Under the pieces are notes generated by a model. The model had not been told where the DNA came from. It worked only from the letters and a program-made list of their open reading frames with translations, and searched no databases. A DNA stretch of 27,673 bases. Origin: JBBRSL01 sp038245435. GTDB taxonomy: Bacteria; Patescibacteriota; Saccharimonadia; Saccharimonadales; CAIOMD01. Positions 21,823 to 27,673 of this stretch are shown here, piece after piece. The stretch is taken from positions 1 to 27,673 of the forward strand of contig JBBRSL010000011.1 of assembly GCA_038245435.1 (NCBI GenBank), given 5' to 3'. Positions within the stretch are counted from its first letter, which is position 1. The number at the start of each line of letters is the position of its first letter. The position numbers and the translations under genes are program-made.

Positions 21823-23736
21823 ATGACAGCTCAAGAAATACGAAATGCTTATTTAGAATTCTTTAAAACACGTGGCCACGCAATTGTTAAACGTGCCCCA
21901 CTTATACTGCGCGACGACCCGACAACATTATTTACGGGTTCAGGAATGCAGCCAATGATTCCGTACTTACTTGGTGAACCGCACCCAGAAGGTAAGCGCA
22001 TTGTGGATAGCCAGACATGCTTGCGCGCACAAGATATCGATGATATTGGTGATAACCGTCATACTACTTTTTTTGAGATGCTTGGTAACTGGAGTATGGG
22101 TGATTATTTCAAGGAACAGCAGATTGAATGGATGTTTGAGTTTTTAAGTGATGTTGTTGGGCTCGATATGGACAGGGTATATGTCACTTGTTTCATCGGT
22201 GCGCCTCAATACGGCATTGATAAAGATACTGAGGCAGCAAAGGTCTGGCAACGGTTGTACGCTGCCAAAGGCTTAAGCGCGGGCGAGGCTGAGATTGGTT
22301 CAGAAGAAGATGGCTATAGGCGTGGTATACACGACGGTGAGCGGGTATTTTACTATGACGGCAGTAAAAACTGGTGGAGCCGTAATGGTGCACCAGAAAC
22401 GACACCAGTTGGTGACCCATGCGGCCCAGATAGCGAAATGTTCTACGATTTTGGGATTGCCCACAATCCTGAATTTGGTGAGTACTGCCACCCAAACTGT
22501 GACTGCGGCCGCTTTATGGAAATCGGTAATAACGTCTTTATGGCATACCGTAAGGTTGCCGAAGGTACGTTTGAGCCGCTAGAGCGGCCAAACATTGATC
22601 ATGGCTCAGGTCTTGAACGTATTGCAGCGGCAAAACTTGGTGACTCTGATGTCTTTAAGATCAGCATTATGTCGCCTATTATCGAAAAACTCGAAAAGCT
22701 CAGTGGCAAAAAATACGATAGCCACACCAATTCGATGCGTGTTATCGCAGATCATTTGCGCACCGCAACATTTTTAGCCGTTGATGGCTGTGTGCCGTCA
22801 AACAAAGAGCATGGCTACGTTATGCGTAAGTTTATTCGACGCGCCATGGTGAAAGCTTTCGATTTAGGGATTGAGCAGAACTTTATGCAAGAGGTTGTAC
22901 CAGTCATCGCTGATTTATATCATAATGATTTCCCTGAAGTTGCCGAAAAGCGCGAGGAAATTATAGCGGTGCTCATAAAAGAAGAAAAAGCCTTCCGTCA
23001 GACCCTGCGTAAAGGTTTGAAAGAGTTTTATCTGATTTTTGATACAGGTAAGGGAGACGGCTCACTTAATGATAGCTTTGGTGCAAAAGTTTTCACTCTA
23101 TATGATACATATGGCTTTCCTGCAGAATTGAGTATAGAAGAAGCTGAAAAGCAAGGATTCGGAATAGACCCAAACTGGCGCGAGCAATTTGATGCGAAAA
23201 TGGCCGAGCAGCGAATGCGTAGCCAAACTGCCACCAAGGGTACCTTTAAAGGTGGCCTTGGTGGCGATAGCTTGCAGCACAAAAAATACCACACTGCGAC
23301 GCACCTAATGTATCAAGCGCTACGTGACGTATTGGGTGACCATGTAGTGCAGAGGGGCAGCAATATTACTGAAGAGCGCTTACGTTTTGATTTTAGCCAT
23401 GACCAAAAAGTTACCCCAGAACAAATCGCCCAAGTAGAAGCCATTGTTAACGAGCAAATTGCCAAAGATCTTAAAATTAGTTTTAAAGAATACCCAACCA
23501 AAGTTGCTCGCGAAGAAAAGGGTGCTCTTGGCCAATTTGGTGATAGATACGGCGATACGGTAAAAGTATACGAAATGATAGCCGATGGTGCCGAAAAGCC
23601 TTTTAGTTTTGAAATCTGTGGCGGCCCGCATATTGATCATTCTCTGCAATTATTTGAAGATGGCAAGAGGTTTAAAATCACCAAAGAAGAATCTAGCTCT
23701 GCCGGTGTGCGCCGCATTAAAGCTGTTTTAGCCTAG
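21823..23736 (+). CDS. alaS: Alanine-tRNA ligase, short form ending after the editing domain
   Basis: The enzyme charges tRNA-Ala. Its 637 residues compare with about 870 in E. coli. The catalytic core shows G-S-G-M-Q-P-M, N-R-H-T-T-F-F-E-M-L-G-N-W-S and N-I-D-H-G-S-G-L-E-R-I. The editing domain is present with H-T-A-T-H (490s) and C-G-G-P-H (about 607-611), so mischarged Ser/Gly-tRNA can be cleared. The chain stops at S-S-S-A-G-V-R-R-I-K-A-V-L-A, exactly where the linker to the C-terminal C-Ala domain would begin. The end overlaps the convergent unknown gene by 9 bases. Similar shortening is known in some reduced lineages. Confidence 0.97.
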   Translation: MTAQEIRNAYLEFFKTRGHAIVKRAPLILRDDPTTLFTGSGMQPMIPYLLGEPHPEGKRIVDSQTCLRAQDIDDIGDNRHTTFFEMLGNWSMGDYFKEQQIEWMFEFLSDVVGLDMDRVYVTCFIGAPQYGIDKDTEAAKVWQRLYAAKGLSAGEAEIGSEEDGYRRGIHDGERVFYYDGSKNWWSRNGAPETTPVGDPCGPDSEMFYDFGIAHNPEFGEYCHPNCDCGRFMEIGNNVFMAYRKVAEGTFEPLERPNIDHGSGLERIAAAKLGDSDVFKISIMSPIIEKLEKLSGKKYDSHTNSMRVIADHLRTATFLAVDGCVPSNKEHGYVMRKFIRRAMVKAFDLGIEQNFMQEVVPVIADLYHNDFPEVAEKREEIIAVLIKEEKAFRQTLRKGLKEFYLIFDTGKGDGSLNDSFGAKVFTLYDTYGFPAELSIEEAEKQGFGIDPNWREQFDAKMAEQRMRSQTATKGTFKGGLGGDSLQHKKYHTATHLMYQALRDVLGDHVVQRGSNITEERLRFDFSHDQKVTPEQIAQVEAIVNEQIAKDLKISFKEYPTKVAREEKGALGQFGDRYGDTVKVYEMIADGAEKPFSFEICGGPHIDHSLQLFEDGKRFKITKEESSSAGVRRIKAVLA

Positions 23737-24750
23737 CGTATCTGTTCGATTAGTGAAAATATCGGCAAGTGCATCTGACATTATTCCAGGAAACTCGTTT
23801 CGAATACTGTTCTGGTGCTTTTGACGTAGATATTCGACCCAATATTGTGGCAGGAGTAACTCTTCTTCAGGTATTTTAAAGTCGATATCCACAGAAGCGC
23901 TACACCGTTCAAGTTTCCCAGATTGGTCGAACCGAACTCGAAATGTATATGTTATCCATATCCAAACATCTTCGGAATTATTAGGTGTTTCAGCGAGCTC
24001 TGAATGTTTTGTTGTTAACAAATAATCAGTGAATTCTTTACATTTACTTTCAGATTCTTTACTTTGGACTTTTGAGATAGTGAGGCTACTGCCAGGGATT
24101 GCATCGTAAGGATTATCGATTTGTTGAGCAAAGTCTTCGGTACTAAATGTTTGTTGGAGCATAAACGTATGCGCTGACGATTCGCTGTCGTGGATAGCAA
24201 AAAGTGTAGCTTCGGCGGCAGTATCTCGCTCGTCGAGCATATCGAAGGCTCTTTCGTCCCCGCTATGCGTCAAGCACCAGAGGAGAGCTTTTATATCATC
24301 AGAAGTAAGCTTAGTGTGTCCGCCGTCTGGCGATTCTGCTTCGAACCACTCACCATTAGTTGGCGCCCAAAAAGGAATGTACTCATCTTCCGAAGAGATT
24401 TTGCCAACGTGAAAATCAAATCCGCTATCACCGTATATTCTAATCGATATTTCCTGATCGCGCGGCATACCTGGAACTTTGGAATCTTGAAGTTCAATAT
24501 CAAATGAATGATTAATTGAAAGTGCGTTGCCAATTTTATCAGCGAGCCATGGCATATTCTGGAAACCACCTTCGTTAACTGCCCCAGAAGCAGAATATCG
24601 ATTGTAAATTTCAGTGTTAGAGCCAATAAGCCCTTCGAACTGTGCTTTGTCTGCAAATTCTTTAATTTTTGCAGATATAACAACATAGTCTGCTCTTTCA
24701 AGGTCTACAAGAGAATCGCTTGTCGGCTGTTGCTTATTTGGGGACACCAT
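23728..24750 (-). CDS. Protein of unknown function, 340 residues
   Basis: I do not recognise this protein. It has no signal peptide or membrane helix and is acidic overall. Visible features are an N-terminal helix (A-D-Y-V-V-I-S-A-K-I-K-E-F-A-D-K-A), and a region with beta strands and aromatics around E-I-S-I-R-I-Y-G-D-S-G-F-D-F-H-V-G-K-I and Y-I-P-F-W-A-P. A D-D-I-K-A-L-L-W-C-L-T-H-S-G-D-E-R-A helix follows, then a C-terminal strand pair V-W-I-W-I-T-Y-T-F-R-V-R-F-D-Q-S-G. It is the only minus-strand gene between 15.2 kb and the right edge. It overlaps the end of alaS by 9 bases and has a near-consensus promoter 8 bases before its ATG. It may be an accessory insertion. Confidence 0.75.
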   Translation of the reverse strand: MVSPNKQQPTSDSLVDLERADYVVISAKIKEFADKAQFEGLIGSNTEIYNRYSASGAVNEGGFQNMPWLADKIGNALSINHSFDIELQDSKVPGMPRDQEISIRIYGDSGFDFHVGKISSEDEYIPFWAPTNGEWFEAESPDGGHTKLTSDDIKALLWCLTHSGDERAFDMLDERDTAAEATLFAIHDSESSAHTFMLQQTFSTEDFAQQIDNPYDAIPGSSLTISKVQSKESESKCKEFTDYLLTTKHSELAETPNNSEDVWIWITYTFRVRFDQSGKLERCSASVDIDFKIPEEELLLPQYWVEYLRQKHQNSIRNEFPGIMSDALADIFTNRTDTLG

Positions 24751-24758
24751 ATTACATT

Positions 24759-24787
24759 ATTATAGCATAAACGTAATAAAAATACAA
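24759..24787 (-). promoter_or_regulatory. Strong extended -10 promoter of the 340-residue gene, leaderless
   Basis: On the minus strand TTGTAT (24782-24787), 17 bases, then TGC-TATAAT (perfect -10 at 24759-24764 with a TG extension). Only 8 bases separate the -10 box from the ATG, so the message should start at or next to the start codon. Confidence 0.65.
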
Positions 24788-24823
24788 GTTTATTTAACGT
24801 GTCACGACAGGGGTGCTATGTGC

Positions 24824-24829
24824 TAGAAT
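24824..24829 (+). promoter_or_regulatory. -10 box of the FtsA/PilM-like gene, leaderless arrangement
   Basis: TAGAAT (5 of 6) ends 9 bases before the ATG at 24839. It is only 3 bases before the alternative GTG at 24833, which argues for the ATG. Confidence 0.45.
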
Positions 24830-24838
24830 AAAGTGTAT

Positions 24839-26128
24839 ATGCTTAGCAAACTCAAAAAACAGATAACCTCTGTAAAACGTACACCTAAAACCGAGACAAA
24901 TGACCGACTAATGGTAGGGCTCGATATAGGTACAGAGTTTGTAAAGGCACTGGTTGCCCGTATTAACGAAGATAATCAGATAGAAATACTTGGTGTTGGC
25001 CGAGCACACCAAAGCCTTACCGATATGCAAGCTGGCGCAATTGCCGACATAGCAGCAGTTGTCGCCAATTGTGACACTGCATTAAATCAGGCCGAGCAGC
25101 AAGCCGGTGTAAGTGCGCGAAGTGCCGTTATTGGTATTGCTGGCGAACTCGTTAAGGGCACTACGACCACCGTTCGATTTACCCGTAAAGACCCTAATAA
25201 AGAAATCGATTTAGAAGAAGTAGATAGAATCTTTGGACATATTCAGACCCGCGCACTCGAAAAAGCTAAAAAACAGCTGAGCCTTGAACTTGGTGGTAAG
25301 CATATTGATCTTAAACTAGTTAACAGTGCACTTATTAGCATTGAAATCGATGGCTACGGGGTAACGAACCCTATTGGGTTTAAAGGTAAGGACGTTAGTG
25401 TCCAGCTCTATACCGCGTTTGCGCCACTTATTCACATTAGTGCACTTGAGAGAACTGCCGAACAACTTGATTTAGACTTACTTACCGTTGCTGCAGAACC
25501 TTTTGCCGTGGCTCGTTCGGTAATTGGTGACGACCCAAATGCAAACCTCAGTGCTATCCTTATTGACGTTGGCGGTGGTACGACAGATATTGCCGTTGTA
25601 AACGAAGGTGGGGTTGAAGGTACTAAAATGTTTGGTATTGGTGGCCGAAGTTTCACTAAATCAATTGAGCGTGACTTAAACACCGATTTTGATAGGGCAG
25701 AAGCTTTAAAGCTTGGTTTAACTAGTGGCCGGACACCAGAACCACGCGTTAAATCTGTCGAAGCAGCGCTCAAAAAGACACTTAACGTTTGGGATAATGG
25801 CGTACAGCTCGCACTCGAAGAATTTAAACGGCTTGAGCACTTGCCGCACACGGTATTTTTATGTGGTGGTGGTGCAAGCTTGGCCATGCTTACCGAAAGC
25901 TTAGAGCAATCAAACTGGTACGCAGATTTACCGTTTGCACGTAAACCACAAGTGAAGCTCATTAGCCCTTCGCAGGTCGTTGGTATCACTGATACGACAA
26001 ATATCATCGATGACCACACCTATATAACTGCCATGGGCTTGTTGCGCGTTGGAATGGACACTTTGTTACAATATGAAGCACCAACTAACTCGATAAAAGA
26101 CAGATTAAACCGGATTCTTAAAGTATGA
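24839..26128 (+). CDS. FtsA/PilM-like actin-fold ATPase
   Basis: With the ATG at 24839 the product is 429 residues. The actin-type nucleotide site is visible: phosphate-1 G-L-D-I-G-T-E-F-V-K (27-36), phosphate-2 I-L-I-D-V-G-G-G-T-T-D-I-A, and adenosine V-F-L-C-G-G-G-A-S-L. The SHS2-type insertion typical of FtsA and PilM is present between them. A basic N-terminus and a C-terminal segment S-I-K-D-R-L-N-R-I-L-K-V could be an amphipathic membrane-binding helix, as in FtsA. No ftsZ lies next to it. Instead it overlaps by 4 nt a single-pass membrane protein gene, an arrangement closer to PilM-PilN. It may act in division or in a type IV pilus-like machine. Confidence 0.88.
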   Translation: MLSKLKKQITSVKRTPKTETNDRLMVGLDIGTEFVKALVARINEDNQIEILGVGRAHQSLTDMQAGAIADIAAVVANCDTALNQAEQQAGVSARSAVIGIAGELVKGTTTTVRFTRKDPNKEIDLEEVDRIFGHIQTRALEKAKKQLSLELGGKHIDLKLVNSALISIEIDGYGVTNPIGFKGKDVSVQLYTAFAPLIHISALERTAEQLDLDLLTVAAEPFAVARSVIGDDPNANLSAILIDVGGGTTDIAVVNEGGVEGTKMFGIGGRSFTKSIERDLNTDFDRAEALKLGLTSGRTPEPRVKSVEAALKKTLNVWDNGVQLALEEFKRLEHLPHTVFLCGGGASLAMLTESLEQSNWYADLPFARKPQVKLISPSQVVGITDTTNIIDDHTYITAMGLLRVGMDTLLQYEAPTNSIKDRLNRILKV

Positions 26129-27673
26129 AAAAAGACGTAGTTTACATTGATAATGACGATGAAATTGCCAGTATCACTGATAAAGTTCAAAGCTCACCCG
26201 AGAAAATAGTTGCCCTTGTGTTGCCAAAGCGCTGCACGGTGCTCCAAAGCTCGGTTAACATGAAGATATTGAACAAAGCGGCTAATGATGAGGGCAAAAA
26301 AGTCGTGCTTATTACGAGTGAGGCTGGTTTGTTGCCACTCGCAGGTGCCGCTGGGCTATTTGTCGCAAAAACACTCCAAACAAAACCTGTTGTACCTGCT
26401 GCACCACAAGTTGATGACAGTATCGAATCTGTGGTCGAGGCCGATAGCGAAGGCGAGCCAGAACTAGACGAGACCAAATCGATTGGCGAGCTTGATGGTG
26501 ATACCCCTGAAGACGAGGATGCACCCATTGAACTTGGTGATGAACCAGAGGCTGCCAAAGAGGATGAAAAGCCAAAAAAAGAGAAGAAAGACAAAAAACT
26601 TGCGGTCCCAAATTTTGATTCGTTTAGAATAAAATTATTTGCGATTATTGGCGCAATTATTGTTTTGGGTGTTTTGTGGTATGTGCTATTTAATGTGCTG
26701 CCAAAGGCTAACGTTGTGGTTAAAATCCAGTACAAGAGCGTACCAGTAACATTGTCGGCTACAGGTAGCACAACTGCCACCACAACTGATACAAAAGCTG
26801 GCACACTGCCGGAGCAGATTAAAAATCTAGATAAAACTGAAACTAAAAAGTTTTCTGCTACCGGTGAAAAAGATAATGGCACAAAAGCATCAGGTAAGGT
26901 TACTTTTGTAAATTGTAATATCGCCGATAAACTTGGTGATACTGCTAGAACAGTCCCAGCAGGAACGGGTATTAGCTCAGGAGGCTTTACATTCATAACT
27001 CAAGTAGATGTTACGGTGCAGCCTAGTGGATTTACCGGTTCTACTTGTAAAGCCGATAAACCCTCGGGCTCTGTATCTGTTATCGCGCAATCTGCAGGTG
27101 GACAATATAATTTGTCACCAAGAAAATACGCTGTTTCAGGGTTCTCTAGTATGACGGCTACGGACTCAGATGGCATGGGCGGGGGTACAAGTAAGATTGT
27201 TAAGGTTGTAAGCGCAAGTGACTGTGATAATGCTAAAAATGAACTTTTGAATGCGAATACTGATCCGAATAAAGCCGAACTCGAAGCACAACTGAAAGCT
27301 GCTGGGCAAACTCCACTCAGTGACACCTTTGCAAAAACAAGCGGCACCGCAACCTGTACGCCAGGTGTTGACCAAGAAGCAACTGAATCAACAGCAACAG
27401 CACAACTTAAGTTCACAATGGCTGGTGTTAGTACCGAAGGCCTTAATCAGCTCATAGATGCTCAAATTCAAGGTCAGCTTGGGCCAAATGAAAAGATCTA
27501 CGATAATGGGCTTGCTACGGGCAAAATTACTGTCAAAGAAAAGAAGGCCAATGGCGATGTAGCCTTTGAATTTACGGGTACTGCCAAAGTTGGCGTTAAG
27601 CAAGATTCTCAGGTTATTGCTCAAACAGTTGCTGGTAAGAAATACGGTGATAGCGTTAGCGCCGTTAAAGGTC
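26125..27673 (+). CDS. Single-pass membrane protein, baseplate-J-like CPR type (3' end outside window)
   Basis: The frame is open through the right edge, showing 516 residues. The N-terminal ~165 residues are cytoplasmic. A first folded part (V-V-Y-I-D-N-D-D-E-I-A-S-I-T-D-K-V) contains I-V-A-L-V-L-P-K-R-C-T-V-L-Q and V-V-L-I-T-S-E-A-G-L-L, like a small alpha/beta domain. A highly acidic linker and a K-rich stretch follow. One membrane helix is at about 171-193. The exported part begins A-N-V-V-V-K-I-Q-Y-K and has A-T-G-E-K-D-N-G-T-K-A-S-G-K-V-T-F-V-N, then a T-V-P-A-G-T segment, the pattern annotated baseplate J-like in many CPR genomes. The ATGA overlap with the actin-fold gene implies a joint complex, perhaps cell-envelope bridging. 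The start was set by this overlap. Confidence 0.8.
   Translation, partial: MKKDVVYIDNDDEIASITDKVQSSPEKIVALVLPKRCTVLQSSVNMKILNKAANDEGKKVVLITSEAGLLPLAGAAGLFVAKTLQTKPVVPAAPQVDDSIESVVEADSEGEPELDETKSIGELDGDTPEDEDAPIELGDEPEAAKEDEKPKKEKKDKKLAVPNFDSFRIKLFAIIGAIIVLGVLWYVLFNVLPKANVVVKIQYKSVPVTLSATGSTTATTTDTKAGTLPEQIKNLDKTETKKFSATGEKDNGTKASGKVTFVNCNIADKLGDTARTVPAGTGISSGGFTFITQVDVTVQPSGFTGSTCKADKPSGSVSVIAQSAGGQYNLSPRKYAVSGFSSMTATDSDGMGGGTSKIVKVVSASDCDNAKNELLNANTDPNKAELEAQLKAAGQTPLSDTFAKTSGTATCTPGVDQEATESTATAQLKFTMAGVSTEGLNQLIDAQIQGQLGPNEKIYDNGLATGKITVKEKKANGDVAFEFTGTAKVGVKQDSQVIAQTVAGKKYGDSVSAVKG

Noticed and set aside
1..27673. CRISPR array, tRNA or rRNA genes, transposases, recoded TGA codons
   Set aside because: No regular short repeats with spacers and no cloverleaf or transposase motifs were noticed. 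TGA serves as a normal stop, for example at the ends of atpA and the FtsA/PilM-like gene.

Overview
The window reads as a chromosomal segment of a Patescibacteria/CPR bacterium, most likely Candidatus Saccharibacteria (TM7). This is inferred from gene content, not from a marker-gene search. The signs are small, densely packed genes, a nicotinamide-riboside salvage pair in place of any NAD synthesis, a C-terminally shortened AlaRS, an F1-ATPase operon with odd membrane parts, many exported beta-rich surface proteins, and several start codons lying only 7-9 nt behind a -10 box. The standard genetic code fits: TGA acts as a stop in several clear genes.

Layout. (1) 1-2364 (+) is a redox-repair run: the C-terminus of a DipZ-like thioredoxin-family protein, msrB, msrA, a glutaredoxin, a DUF427 protein and an NADPH-dependent FMN-reductase-like flavoprotein. 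(2) 2432-4119 (-) is pnuC-nadR, a complete nicotinamide riboside import and NAD salvage operon. Two strong palindromes sit on its promoter. (3) 4251-6901 (+) holds tatD, two small unknown genes and a cysteine desulfurase. The desulfurase could feed sulfur to MnmA, encoded at 20760. (4) 6947-12841 (+) is a seven-gene F1-ATPase-like operon closed by a strong terminator. Its first gene sits at the usual atpE position. It encodes an exported beta-domain protein ending in a two-helix hairpin that resembles an F0 c subunit but has no acidic ion-binding residue. No atpB and no ordinary atpE are present.

(5) 12929-20728 is a cell-surface region. It contains two closely related 401/402-residue exported proteins in inverted orientation, two more distant relatives (257 and 350 residues), a membrane-anchored beta-helix/tail-fibre-like protein, a DUF916/WxL-interacting-like membrane protein and an Ig/PKD-like membrane protein. 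Together they resemble a WxL-type surface assembly and could serve attachment of an episymbiont to its host. (6) 20760-23736 (+) holds mnmA and alaS. (7) 23728-24750 (-) is an unknown 340-residue gene with a near-consensus promoter. (8) 24839 to the right edge (+) is an FtsA/PilM-like actin-fold ATPase, translationally coupled to a single-pass membrane protein of the baseplate-J-like CPR type, which runs off the window.

The strongest candidate for something undescribed is the F1-like motor with the exported c-like subunit (6947-12841). Second is the WxL-like surface cluster. No tRNA, rRNA, CRISPR array or transposase was seen. No gene-free stretch exceeds 300 bases; the longest gaps are about 180 bases, and their contents are given in the entries.
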